Made by a program: the position numbers and the translations under genes. This document shows, in pieces, positions 22,919-33,579 of a stretch of 64,000 nt of DNA; the stretch's first letter is position 1; each line of letters begins with the position of its first letter. The notes beneath the pieces are model-generated. The model made no database searches and was not told the DNA's origin. It saw only the letters and a program-made list of their open reading frames with translations. The DNA comes from Semisulcospira habei (taxonomy: Eukaryota; Mollusca; Gastropoda; Semisulcospiridae): positions 184,794,013 through 184,858,012 of the forward strand of contig BTPG01000003.1 of NCBI GenBank assembly GCA_036245525.1, written 5' to 3'.

Positions 22919-23259
22919 CTTTTTTAGTTCCCAGGGTCACCCTGGTCAGCCCCACAGGGTGGGTTTTCCCATCTATTCTGGGGCCCGTGTTTCTGTCTAC
23001 CCTTGGTCCATTCACCTGTATTTTCCTTTTTTAAACTCTCCCTACTGTCTGCGCTGCTGTAGCTCTTGATATTGGATGTGTGTTGCTAAATGGTCTTAGC
23101 TTTATTTAGGCCCCATGTCGTAGGTTTATTTAACGTATTTCGACCGGCTGGCGACATACATTCAATATTCTGTTTAGTTTTTTTCACAAGCAGTGCAGTC
23201 ACGTCCTGAGAAAGTCTTGTTGCTGTCGGGACTTTAAGCAATGTACAATCAATCAATCA
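22919..23259 (+). mobile_element. Rep-A copy 9, 5'-truncated, with 10 bp target duplication
   Basis: Begins at TTTTTAGTTCCCAGGGTC, missing ~55 bases of head. It is flanked by TTGAGAGGCG at 22909-22918 and 23260-23269. LINE-A copy 1 has the uninterrupted site at 12979-12988. Confidence 0.93.
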
Positions 23260-24397
23260 TTGAGAGGCGTTTGCAGCTGTGCGTTGGTCGCATCCAGGGG
23301 TGGGTGTCTCTCAATGGATTCGGGTTCTCGCCCTCCAAGACAGTCTGTGTGCATTTTACTAAACAGACGAAATTTTTTCCAGAACCTAGCCTGAGCATTG
23401 CTGGAGTGCCAATTAAGGTGGCCGAAGGAAAAGTTTTTGGGGGTCATCTTTGACAAAAGTTTGACCTTCTGCAACCATGTTAACTACCTTAGAACCTCTT
23501 GTCAGAAGGCCCTCGACATTCTTCGTGTCGTTGGTCGTACTGACTGGGGTGCAGACCGCATTGTCTTACTTCGACTGTACCGGGCCCTTGTTCGGTCCAA
23601 ACTGGATTACGGCTCTGTGGTATATGGCTCGGCTTCCAAGTCTGTTCTACAGCGTCTGAACACAATTCACCATCAAGGTCTGCGCATATGTCTGGAGGCC
23701 TTCAGGACATCTCCAGTTCCTAGTCTGTATGCCGAGGCAGGGGAGCCTTCTCTTAGGCTCCGCCGCATCCGCCTCATGCTCAGCTACATTCTGAAGCTGA
23801 AGGCCCATCCAGAAAATCCTGCCTATGATCGTGTTTTTAACCCGTCGTTTGCAGAGATTTACGATGCCCATCCGGGAGCTGTCTGTCCACTTTCCTTTCG
23901 TGTCCGACCTCATCTGCAGGCGGCCGGAGTGGACCTGGACAAAGTTTCGGAATCTCTGCAACACGTCACTCCACCCTGGCTACTACCAGTTCCTGACATC
24001 TTGCTGGACTTGACCGCCCACAAGAAGGATTGTACTCCACCAGCCATATACCAACAGAGCCTCAATGAACTCCTTTCAATTTTTCTTGGCTATTGTCGTC
24101 TTTATACGGATGGGTCCAAGTCTGAGGATGGGAGAGTGGCTGCGGCTGCAGTGTCCTCTCGCCACCCTAGACGCCCATTTAAGCTCCGTCTCCCTGACCA
24201 TTCCTCTGTATTTTGTGCAGAACTGCATGCAATTCTGCTGGCACTCAAGCATGCCTATCAGTCTCGGGAAAGGAACTTCCTGATTCTGTCTGACTCTCTT
24301 TCTGCCCTGCAGGCCCTTCAAGGCGCGGTAACAGACCACCCACTGCTGGTGCAGATTAGAGAGCTCTACGCAGACTTGATGAAGGAATATTATGACT

Positions 24398-24587
24398 AGT
24401 TGTCGCGAGGATTGCGGCGATGCTTCAGCGCAATGCACAAGTCGAAGTTAGAGCGCGCAATAGCTAACTCGGAAATCTATTTTAAGCATAGGAATCCCCC
24501 TGCGTTACGCATGCTTTGCTACAAATTTTCACTACCGGTGTAAAGTTCCTGTCGGCGTGCACGCGGATTTTGTATACTGACGTTTTT
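24398..24587. other. Left end region of the Harbinger composite
   Basis: Non-coding sequence between the truncated LINE-A and the Myb/SANT exon. GTCGAAGTTAG at 24441-24451 is the exact reverse complement of 42759-42769 beyond the transposase start, so it is a candidate terminal inverted repeat. I could not confirm the 3 bp target duplication expected of PIF/Harbinger. Confidence 0.4.
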
Positions 24588-24804
24588 GCAATGGCCAACA
24601 TACACCGAAGAAAAAACCGAGAAGCGGGCTAAGAAGAAGAATTTCTCTGACCAGGAAATTCGCATCCTTATAGAAGAAGTGTCCGTAGAGGGAATGTGGT
24701 TGCTCGGGAAGAACAACGCCCGTGTGACCAACAAGAAAAAAGAAAAGAAATGGCAAGAAATAGGGGAGAAAGTAGCAGCATGTTGGGTATCCAACCGGGA
24801 GTGG

Positions 24805-24811
24805 ATGGAGG
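24805..24811. other. Target-site duplication (left) of the P-like element
   Basis: ATGGAGG at 24805-24811 is repeated at 28046-28052. One extra base can be added on either side depending on where the terminal repeat is taken to start. Confidence 0.8.
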
Positions 24812-25163
24812 CAAAGACAATACATTATAAGACAGATCACTCCTTCATAAGGCTTACTGATAAAAGCGAGGTCAATGTAGCAGTTGCGTCCCATGGTGTA
24901 ATCGTGTTGTGGCCATACGTCTATCACTATCTGGTAATGGGCTCGAGCTCTGACACGAGGCTTTTTGAAGGGTAACAGGTGCATTTTGTGTGTGCATTGC
25001 GGAAAACTGTTTTAAAATCACATGAGCTCTGCTTCTAAGATATTTTTTTTCTATTCCTAATCAAAAGATTTTTCGGAAAAGTGGTAATTAGCACGGAAAG
25101 TGTAAAAGAAAAATAAATAAATCAGGCATTTCATTGTTGCCGTGAGTGTGAGTTGATGTCTAG

Positions 25164-25189
25164 TACACACGCACACACACGCGCGCGCG

Positions 25190-25226
<37 letters not shown>
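25164..25226. repeat. (CA)n / (CG)n microsatellite
   Basis: CACACACA with an internal GCGCGCGCGC patch, within the P-like element. Confidence 0.95.
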
Positions 25227-25230
<4 letters not shown>

Positions 25231-25759
25231 ATGCAAACAAACACACATGCACACAAACGAACACACATACAAACAAACCACCAACACAGGACTAAATGAG
25301 AAATAATTTACAGCAAATATCAGTTGTTTTAAACAATCTCACAAAAAGACCAGTTTATTAATACAGGTTCAACTTGCAGCAGGTATTATCAAGAAAACCA
25401 AATAGTGATTATACACAGGCCACGCTAACCACCTTATGCATACACCCGTTAGAAACTGTAAACAGTACCTTCGATAGTATGCACAAAGAGATTAATAAGA
25501 AATGATCACTGATTACCTGTTCTGTCTCCTCTCAATTCATCCATCCACCCAACACATGTAAATGTATGACAAAATTATTCATCATACACAAAATAGCAGG
25601 TCAACATGAATATACTCAATAAGCTGAATTATCATAAGACCTACAACAGACAATACCATCAGTCACATGCCCACCGCCTTTAGATCTAAAAGTCATTACC
25701 AGGTAAAGATAAACATGTCATCACCGATCAGAATTATGTTCTCCAACAACTCCCTCCTC

Positions 25760-27956
25760 CCCTACCAGACCTTCGGCTGCTTCCAGTGGGAAACTAAACC
25801 CCTTACAACAAAGGCAGTCGCATGGTTTACCACAAGCTTTGTCCTCTCGTCCTCCCCAAAATTCTCTGCCCCTTCTATTTGATCACGGTTTTTTTGTTGT
25901 TGTAGGTGACTTGTTCTTTTATTGTCATTTCGTCTAGTACTATTGCACACAGATCTGACTTTGGCGGCAGTACAGACACTTTAATCTGAAGTGCTTTCAG
26001 AATTTTGGCACTAAAGCCGGGGCAGACTGAAACCTTTCGCATAGTTTTCCGTAAGGTTGAAACTTACAGGAGGACAAAGAATTTGGCAAGCATACGATAT
26101 GCCTTGGGGCTTGCATGAAACAAAGATAAAGCTATTGTTTTTTTCTGTCTCCGTCCATCTCCGGCCTTGTTTCTTTTTGTGTATTTCACGCAACTGTGCT
26201 GACATAAACTTAACAACGAATCAGGCAAAAAATGGGCCAAGCGGCTCTTCGCTGCTGCATCCTTCTTCTCTTTGAATGTTAATGTCTTTTCTTTCCTTGT
26301 TTGCCGTCTTTCTGTCGTAATTACATTTCTTCTGAAGGCAGTACAATCTGTTGCGCACAGTTTTGAGACTTTTCTTCAAAGCCTGCTTTCTTGGTGAATC
26401 GCTGTCCTGACCACCAGTCCTGTTGCTGCAGTTTCCCCCACACCAGTTTCTCCACTGGACTCATCTGCACACACACACAAGCAACCATGCAATAAATCAT
26501 TAATGATAATGATAATCCACAGCATATTTACTCAGATCAAAAAAATTAATTCACATTTCATATGACTGACAAAAAATGTATTTTCACACACACATGCAGG
26601 CGCGAACACACACAAAAAGGCCATCGAAAATTCATCCAAATTTAAAATCTGCTTGTCTGATTTTAATAGTCAACAGATTTTACGACCCCAGTTGTGAAAA
26701 CAACTCACACAACTAATCTTTTGTGCTGTCATTGTTTGGTAATTTTTTATACATTAAAAATTTCAGCTTACAAATTATAAATCAAATTATATTTATTCAT
26801 TGAAAATACCTGGTTGCAGTGACATGCGTGCCTGCTTGTGAGGCGGCGCTTTTGAATGTGTAGCAGTATCCCTCGTCTCTGTTGTTAGTTGTGGGGGTGG
26901 GTTGGGCACCGAAAACACAGTCGGCGCACGTGAACTGGCTGTTTTCAAAATGGGCACTGCACAGCCTGTAGGAACGTGAACGCAGCTCAGCAGGTAAAAG
27001 TCCCAACAGATCTTCTCTGCGCGAATTCTGCACCCGGACATCTGTTGGGAGAATAACAAAGATTGAAATACAAGTACTAAAACACCACCAGCTAAATACT
27101 GTAGTCTGTAGGCGTAGTTCGTGAGAACAGTACAGTGGACAGAGTTCTGCATGATCTTTTATACTTTTGTATTTTAAGTCTTGATAGACAATGAAAGCGA
27201 AGTAACTTTGCAACGACTGAATTTTATCAATGACCTTACAACTCAAGGTTTCTTTGCTTAATTTCTCACCAGTACTTTCCTCTTTTTGATCGGAACAATG
27301 GTCTTAAAACAACTCGATTAAGAGCGTGAAACTTACACAGGATTCTCCCTATCAGTCGCATTGCCTTGAACGAAAGGGAAAGGTCCGTGTAGCCTAAAGA
27401 ATACTTTTTCTCGCCCAAGTTAAGCACGTGTGGCACAAATGACTATATCTAACTTGAGTTAAAGTGGATACAATGGGACAGGAAAACTGGTCTATGTACA
27501 TACTGCCCTCTTCTACATTTGAAAACAAAATTACTAGAAACGTATAATTACTCTGGATCTAAATGGTCGTTAGATCACTTTTCCACTGACATTTCTCGGA
27601 ATTCACGGCGTGGAGAGCCGGCTAGGGTCTGTTTGCAGTTGGATCAGTTTTCCACTCTCCCAGATTTAAGCCCAAAGATACATATCACACGAGGGACCTA
27701 TGCATGAGTATCGCCCTGGCAACTCTAATTCAGAATCGAAAATTTTCGAGATAGACATTGTCTGCGCCATGAAATTATTATACGGTCGTACATTTATGGA
27801 TTTATGCAAAGATAAGACCACAGAGTAATCAGCTTACCTTGTTTCTTCGTTGGGAAAAAGGAAAACTGACATGCCGGTGAAACTTGGCTTGTAGCGGGCG
27901 TTCGAACAAGTGAATTGCGCTGCAAAAGTCAACCCTTGCCTCGTTCGGTCAACCAT
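25760..27956 (-). pseudogene. P-type transposase with N-terminal THAP domain (decayed)
   Basis: Exon 1 (27956-27838, ATG to GTAAGC donor) holds the start of the THAP zinc finger: FTCSNARYKPSFTGMSVFLF, with the expected first Cys out of frame. The next exon begins at 27041 after CCCAACAG and gives NSRREDLLGLLPAELRSRSY, LCSAHFENSQF and AQPTPT, the C-terminal THAP signature. Further left are a basic segment KQALKKSLKTVRNRLYCLQK (about 26330-26400), SLFHASPKAYRML (26090-26135), CAIVLDEMTIKEQVTY (25910-25960, with a conserved catalytic Asp) and NHATAFVVRGL followed by HWKQP (25771-25830). These match the order in THAP9 and P transposase. Exon phases do not join cleanly and stops occur. Sequence beyond 25760 is not recognisable, so the C-terminus is lost. 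Confidence 0.78.
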
Positions 27957-28689
27957 GATTCAACACGATTACAAGGGAGAAAACTCTCAAAGCACGTCCT
28001 CGCACTCTCGGGGCGAGTGATTTGTCTTATAATGTATTGTCTTTGATGGAGGTAAAGGAAAAGTTTAAGAAGATGAGGACTGACGTCCTAAACCGCCAGA
28101 GGGAGATGCGGAAAACCGGTGGTGGTAAACCACCGCCACCCGTACCATATGAAGAATTGATTCTGCAGATCATCGGGGCAGAGTCAAGCCTCATCCATGG
28201 CATCATTGTAGGTGAGTTCAGGTTGCACATTTGTTTTGTTTTCATATAAAGTTACTGTGTTTTAAACTCTTTCAGTTTCAGACTCGTGTCCTAAATGCCG
28301 AATACTTTGAACGTACAAAGCAGTAGAGCACTTTCATTATTTCTTTTGGTACTGTTGTGTCTGTGTCATGCTTTAACTTAAGAGGTTGCATAGTATGCAA
28401 GGTGTGTTTTTATTTTGATTGCTGAATTTAAATGGCCCTTGTATTTAAAATCAAAATAAATTTTCATTGCTAATATAGTGAAACATGATTTTGTTTTTCA
28501 GTTGACGTTCCAACAGACAGCTTGCAGCTTAAAGAAAAGAATGGCTTCCGTAGTCAAAACCCCTCATGCCGTAACTCACGTAAGTCATTTGATTAAGCTT
28601 CATAATAGTTACATATAACTGTCTGTATGTCATTGTTGTATTCACTCACTTTGAACTGCACTATAATTATATTGACTATCTTAGCAACA

Positions 28690-28984
28690 AGACTTTATCA
28701 GGACGCGCCTGCACCTCTTGTGGAAAAAAAGCAAAGAGAATATTGAATGTATGTCGCCAGCCAAGTATAATACCCTAAATAAACGTAAGATTTAGCAACA
28801 CGCATCCACTCAATATCAAGAGCTATAGGCAGTGCAGGCAGTAAGGAGAGTTTAAAAAAGAAAAATACAGGTGAATGGACCAATGGTACACACAACACAT
28901 GCCCCGGAATAGAGGGGGCTGACCAGGGTGACCATGGGAACTAAAATGTAGTTAACCCCACCCAAGTCCCTCAGGGCTATGGGG
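28690..28984 (-). repeat. Rep-A copy 10, minus strand, truncated at both ends
   Basis: Reverse-complement Rep-A from GGACGCGCCTGCACCTCTTG to AACCCCACCCAAGTCCCTCA. The tail beyond CACGTCC and the extreme head are missing. It lies in the intron between exons B and C of the Myb gene. Confidence 0.85.
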
Positions 28985-29735
28985 TAGTTGGATGGTAGTT
29001 GACTGTGTAATGCATATTCAGCTTTATAGGTAGAGTTCCCAGCGACCCATCAAACCCAGCAGACCTGTTTTGAGCCACATTTCACTGCCAGCTGACCTCA
29101 CAAACAGATAACCGTCATGTAATGCACTCTAAAAATGTTAATTTTTCATATGCATAGCCATCAGTTCACATCGTCAGCATGCAAACATATATGACTAAGA
29201 GATAGTATTGGTTTGCTGGGTATTAAAGGTTCACTGGGGTTTGTCAAAACAGCATCATTCTTAATTTAACCTACTACACAATACTACTAAGTACTACTGT
29301 GCAGTCAACGCCAAAGATTTGCATCATTCGATCAATGCTAAGGCTGCAGACAAGGATAAAGTGTTCCATGGCTAAAAGTTTGGCCTTACTTTCTTTATAC
29401 TTTATTACTAATAATCAGCCACACACAAGACACACACATGGCACATTTTTGGAGGCAGTGGATAATGCACTTCTTTTATTTCATACTACTTACTAGTTGA
29501 ACTTGAAATGCCTGTTACAATATTTATATAATTATGTTCCAGTGAATAGCACTATTATTTCCTGTGTGGATGACAAACACCTTGACCGTGGACTTGAGAA
29601 CATATGTGAGTACCATATAAGTATATTTACTTCAATATTTGCTTTTAAAGGTAAATATGTGTGAATAGGTGCATTAATCTACGAATATGTACAGTGTCAT
29701 GACGCGGTGTACAATACTTCTCAGTTTTATTAAAT

Positions 29736-29786
29736 CTCCGTTTATATGCAGCTACTGGTAGTACCAGTGGCTGCATATAAACGGAG
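29736..29786. repeat. Near-perfect palindrome, ~25 bp arms
   Basis: CTCCGTTTATATGCAG opens the left arm and CTGCATATAAACGGAG closes the right, with ACTGGTA and TACCAGT at the centre. The central CAGC-ACTGGTA motif resembles the sequence at 30066, GCAGCCACTGGTACTG. It lies in the intron between exons C and D. Confidence 0.85.
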
Positions 29787-30854
29787 GTTCAATAAAAGTG
29801 GTACCGTTTAATAACTGGTGGGCTGCGTTCACAAAACCGGTTTAATTCCGTTTTATGCTTGAGGGCATGTATTATGTGTGGACCAATATCTTTGAGGTTG
29901 AAAGTCCTCTTTCTTGCAACATAATTAAACTTAGTTGGAATTGGCTGCTAATCTGCCAGCAACAGGTGACCTCAAGCCACTGACTGCATCACCAAGAAAG
30001 AAAAACAGATACAAATTTCCTGTTGACTGTGTGTGTGTTATACTTATTTTAACCCTCTTTTTCATGCAGCCACTGGTACTGTTTATTATACAACTAAACG
30101 TGGTTGCATGTACAAGGTGTTACACATGGCTTATTTCAGCTCCAGTACCCGTATGTGCGACTCGAGGACAAGAGGTGGTGGCAGACTCGGAGTACATGCA
30201 GTTTGATGAGGATATGTTCACACAAGACAGTTCCATCATTTCCATTACCACGCCCAAAGGCTAGTACTATGTATTTTTTTTTTTTTTTTTTTGCTGTTAA
30301 ATGTAAGGTTTAAACTTTAAAGCAAAGTTGCTAGTTGCAACAGCCAAGGGCTTTGCACTGTACCTGTGTACCAACATTGCTACCTGCTCAAATTCACCTG
30401 CTCGGGATATGCGCACATCAAAACGTCACCCTCCAGTCAGTAAATTCTTGTTGCCATGAGGGTTTTAAGGGGAAAGATGTAAACTCGCAGATTGGAACCA
30501 GCATTGGAGGCTTTTAGGCCCATTTGGCATCGGACTTGCGTTGCCCTCATGGACTGTGTTGTGTTTGTGGTGTCTCTGTGCAGGAAATTAGGAATGATTG
30601 TTATACATGTGATGATGTTTGGTCAAAAGGATCTAACCACTCCCTAATATGCCTTATATTGCTGTTTTAGTGACCCACAGACAGCCGAAAGAGAGCCAAC
30701 AGACCTCTGTGACCACTATCACTCTGCCAGTCAGCATTCCACAAGGTATGCTTTTCAGTTGAATATAGTTGTGAACTGCTCTTGTTTCTGAAATCTGTGT
30801 TAACTGACGACCAAAAGCCACAGCTGTCCAAAGAACATGGACACAATGTAGACT

Positions 30855-30927
30855 AAATGCATGAGGCATAGATCCTCATGAGCCCATGCAGTTAATTGGC
30901 TCATGAGGATCTATGCATCTTGCATTT
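30855..30927. repeat. Hairpin repeat H, copy 1
   Basis: GCATAGATCCTCATGAGCC and GGCTCATGAGGATCTATGC form inverted arms around a 13 bp loop. Related hairpins occur at 39472-39545 and 42787-42846. Confidence 0.85.
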
Positions 30928-31394
30928 AGACCGCGTTCACTTTTTCTCAGCCCTCACTGTCATCTTATATCATTTTAATAGCCATCAAAATGCCAATTCA
31001 TGTACAGGATAACTCTGCTGTGTGATTTTTGTCCATATGTTAATTCTCATCATTTCCTTGTTGTGAGCATATATATATGTTACAAGTATTGTCCATACAT
31101 TTTCTGTGCCATCTTACAAATTTGTTCAACATCATATTTCAGGAACCACATCAAGTTCTTTTGGTTCTTTTGCTCCTGTGCAACCAAAGGAGCCTCCAGT
31201 TGTTACAACCCTGCACCAAAGGACGACGTCATCTGCTGTAAACGTCAGGAAGGAACTTGGCAATATAAAGAAGAGCACCAAGCAACCAACTTTTTAGACG
31301 TAGTCCCAGATACTGGTCCTGAAGATGAACATCAACTAGGGACATGGAACTGCTATCTGCAAAGCGAAATACGAGAAAATGACTCCAAAGTCAA

Positions 31395-32390
31395 TGTTAC
31401 GAATGTGGTTGTATTGTTCTGTGAGAGCATACATGTGTTAATCGTAGGAATCGATCCGATATTTATTTGAGCTTTCATCGTTACGTATCACGTACCTTTT
31501 TACTGAGATTCTCTATCGTTCGTGCATGATAGCGGATTTTGTTTTGTTATGATACACTAATTAAATTTTAGTCCGGAAGCTTCTAGAAAAGTTACACAGA
31601 GAAGAGCGGTCGATTTTTGTTTTGCGTATATTAGCTGAGAATGAACCAGAACATTCGAACAGGGTCGCGCTGTCTAGTGACCTCTTACATGTGACGTCAA
31701 AGTTTAAGCAACAGTTTGCTACACTGTAGTAATTTTAGTCATAGTTGTTTACTGTGCGCGTGAAATTAACAGCCGTTCAGTGTGTGTTTTGAAAGGTCAT
31801 GAACGGTTTGCCATACTTTTGTGTTACCTTATTATACACTGGGATTTGGGGCTGAAATGAGCAGTCGAATTTTGTAAACCAGTTTAGTTATTCTAGAAAG
31901 TTCATTTTTAAATTAATATTTATGAGTTTCAGTTACGTATTCCGTTCAGATTGGCTACTTTGAGTAAATTCCTTGGATTATTCTAGAAAGTTGTTTTACT
32001 ATATAAAGTTGTTGCTAGGAAGCACGGTTGTACATCGTCACGCATTGTCAGTTGTAGGGACACACAGTTTATCGTAGGTACGTGGTGCGTATAGGGTGTA
32101 CATTGTGAGAGACGCAGCGTAACGGTGGTGTAAGTTGTGTGAGGAACTTTGTGTCGCCAGTGTTGACATTTGAAGAAGAGACATTGTATCAGTCTTGGTG
32201 CATTTGGGAATGCATTGTGTGGAGATCGCATCGCTGAATTAAAATATTGTTGGAACTGTTACTCCAGTATTGTCTACATCCTTAAGCCACGTGTGACGGG
32301 TTGCAGCTGAATTAAGTTTATTTAAAAGAACCTTACGTGCGTGCGTCTGGTGTGTTTATCATACTACGACTACGACTTCACCACGTAACA
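31395..32390 (+). repeat. 5' LTR of the Gypsy element
   Basis: 996 bp, bounded by TGTTAC and GTAACA and closely similar to 37167-38153 with scattered substitutions and small indels. The LTR carries promoter and polyadenylation functions in this class; I cannot point to a TATA box with confidence. Confidence 0.95.
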
Positions 32391-32393
32391 TAT

Positions 32394-32411
32394 TGGCACC
32401 TCCGACGGGAC
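32394..32411 (+). promoter_or_regulatory. Candidate primer binding site
   Basis: TGGCACCTCCGACGGGAC begins three bases after the 5' LTR. TGG at its start is the complement of a tRNA CCA end, as expected for a minus-strand primer site. The tRNA was not identified. Confidence 0.6.
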
Positions 32412-32472
32412 TTCTTCAGTTGGCTCAGTGGAAAAGGTAGCCGGAGAAAACAGCCAGCAGTGAAATGCAGAG

Positions 32473-33543
32473 ATGGCGACATCGGAAATGGAGACATTCC
32501 TGAAAATTGGAAAGGAATGTGGACTCGAAGGAGCTCAACTCCTCGAGTTTGTAAAGGAGAGAGAAAAAGAGAGACTGGAGAGAGAAAGAGAAAAGAGACT
32601 CGAAGAAGAAAAGAGACGAGAGAGAGAGAGAAGAAAAAGAGAGCCTGGAGAGAGAAAGAGAAAAGAGACTGGAGAGAGAAGAAAGAGCTAAAGAACGTGA
32701 AATCAGGAAACTCGAAATTCAAGCAGAAGAGGCAGAGAAACAGCGAGAAGAGGCGGAGAGGCAACGTCAGCACGAAATTCTTCTAAAGCAAATGGAGATA
32801 GAAGCACAGAGCCATAGAGCTAATGAAGCAACAGCATTAGCCAGCAGAGAGCAAATAGCCCGTGCGCCAAAGCTACCACCTTTCGCAGAAAATTCAGATA
32901 AGATGGACGCTTACCTAGAGCGATTCGAGCGCTTCGCAAGCAGCAATAACTGGAGACAAGAGACTTGGGCTATCAAACTGAGCGCACTTCTAACTGGCAA
33001 AGTGCTTGCATTTTACACGCGCTTGCCGAGAGAAGAAGCCGAAGATTATACGCAGTTGAAAGCTGCCCTGCTGAGACAGTACGACTTCACTGAAGAGGGT
33101 TACAGGCGAAGATTTCGGAACTGCAAGCCTGAAGAAGGAGAAGCACCCGGCCTATTCATTGAAAGAATCAGAAGCTACTTGGAGAAATGGATAGAGCTGG
33201 CTGGTTTAAACAAAGAGTATCAGGACCTATGTGACCTTATTATCAGAGAAGAAGTCCTCAACGCATTTTCTAAGGACCTGGCCGCCCACCTCAGGTAGCA
33301 AAAAGACCAGTCCCTAAAGGCCCTGGCCGACTTGCTCAAAGATACCTTGACGCCCACAACATGAAGTTCGGGCCCAGTAAGCCGCAGCGTGTGTCTGCAC
33401 CAGCAGAGGAAATTCACAATGTCAGAGACACCCCAAAATACAAGCCCGTGGAGAACCTGACATGTTTTCTCTGTGGAAAGAAAGGTCACAAGGCGATACG
33501 GTGTCCTAAAGATGTTCCCCAAGGCGACAACATCAGAAGATAA
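32473..33543 (+). pseudogene. Gypsy gag: capsid-like protein and zinc knuckle (frameshifted)
   Basis: Begins MATSEMETFLKIGKECG, followed by a highly charged coiled-coil-like Glu/Arg/Lys tract from purine-rich DNA (32560-32700). After a frameshift, the frame at 32792-33298 carries PKLPPFAENSDKMDAYLERF, WAIKLSALLTGKVLAFYTRL and FIERIRSYLEKWIELAGL, the capsid/SCAN-like pattern of Gypsy gag. A stop at 33296 precedes a third frame with CFLCGKKGHKAIRC, a CCHC knuckle (33466-33507). Gag would assemble the particle and bind genomic RNA. Confidence 0.85.
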
Positions 33544-33579
33544 AACCAAGATCGCGGGATAGCAGGCAGAAGCAGCACC

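Larger units (their letters stand above)
18501..24397 (+). mobile_element. LINE-A copy 2 (5' UTR, ORF1, ORF2; 3' end lost)
   Basis: This copy contains 5' UTR, a gag-like ORF1 with zinc knuckles and ORF2 with endonuclease, RT and RNase H. It is interrupted by Rep-A copies 8 and 9, each with a target duplication. It ends abruptly at about 24397, inside RNase H, where the Harbinger-related region begins. The left boundary with LINE-B is not precisely visible. Confidence 0.85.
20471..24397 (+). pseudogene. LINE-A copy 2 ORF2: endonuclease, RT, RNase H (interrupted)
   Basis: Endonuclease: LLQWNCRGFQANFQEIRFLV, VSLQETYLK, ICSIYLPP, a stop near 20790, ILMGDFNGHAHLWGSDHYDG, a frameshift near 21022, GSDHFPVVLSS. 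Rep-A copy 8 then interrupts NWPLFAS. RT: VVPIPKPGKDPYDPGNYQP, GFRRFRSTTDHLVRFESF, FFDLEKAYDTTWKHGI (motif A), GVPQVSIPSPVLF (the usual Gly after GVPQ is Val). A small deletion removes the Asp-Asp motif seen in copy 1. Rep-A copy 9 follows at 22919. The final 333-codon frame (23398-24399) contains YTDGSKSEDG, AELHAILLAL and LSDSLSALQAL of RNase H. Confidence 0.83.
24812..28045 (-). mobile_element. P-element-like (THAP9-like) DNA transposon, 3.2 kb
   Basis: Terminal inverted repeats: CAAAGACAATACATTATAAG on the left and its complement on the right, continuing to about 31 bp with one mismatch (24812-24842 and 28015-28045). Target duplication of 7-8 bp. A THAP domain and P-type transposase segments lie on the minus strand. 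THAP domain, ~31 bp ends and ~8 bp target duplications are hallmarks of the P superfamily. It interrupts the Myb/SANT exon. Confidence 0.85.
24588..31297 (+). pseudogene. Harbinger Myb/SANT-like protein gene, six exons, disrupted
   Basis: Exons: A 24588-24811 continuing at 28046-28211 beyond the P-like insertion, B 28502-28579, C 29543-29605, D 30140-30259, E 30671-30745, F 31143-31297. Every intron is phase 1 and the frame stays open throughout. Exon A has the Myb/SANT-like domain (KKNFSDQEIRILIEEVSVEG, NKKKEKKWQEIGEKVAAC) and then REMRKTGGGKPPPPVPYEEL, the usual linker of Harbinger Myb proteins. B-F encode a Ser/Thr/Pro-rich tail. Exon D would need a GC donor (AAAG|GCTAGT). No in-frame ATG is seen before the domain, so the start may be lost. 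This partner normally binds element DNA and helps transposase enter the nucleus. It is dead because of the insertion. Confidence 0.7.

Noticed and set aside
24532..24984. 150-codon minus-strand frame
   Set aside because: Antisense of the Myb/SANT exon continuing into the left end of the P-like transposon; no domain is visible.
32378..32773. 131-codon minus-strand frame rich in Phe/Leu/Ser
   Set aside because: Antisense of the purine-rich coiled-coil tract in gag.
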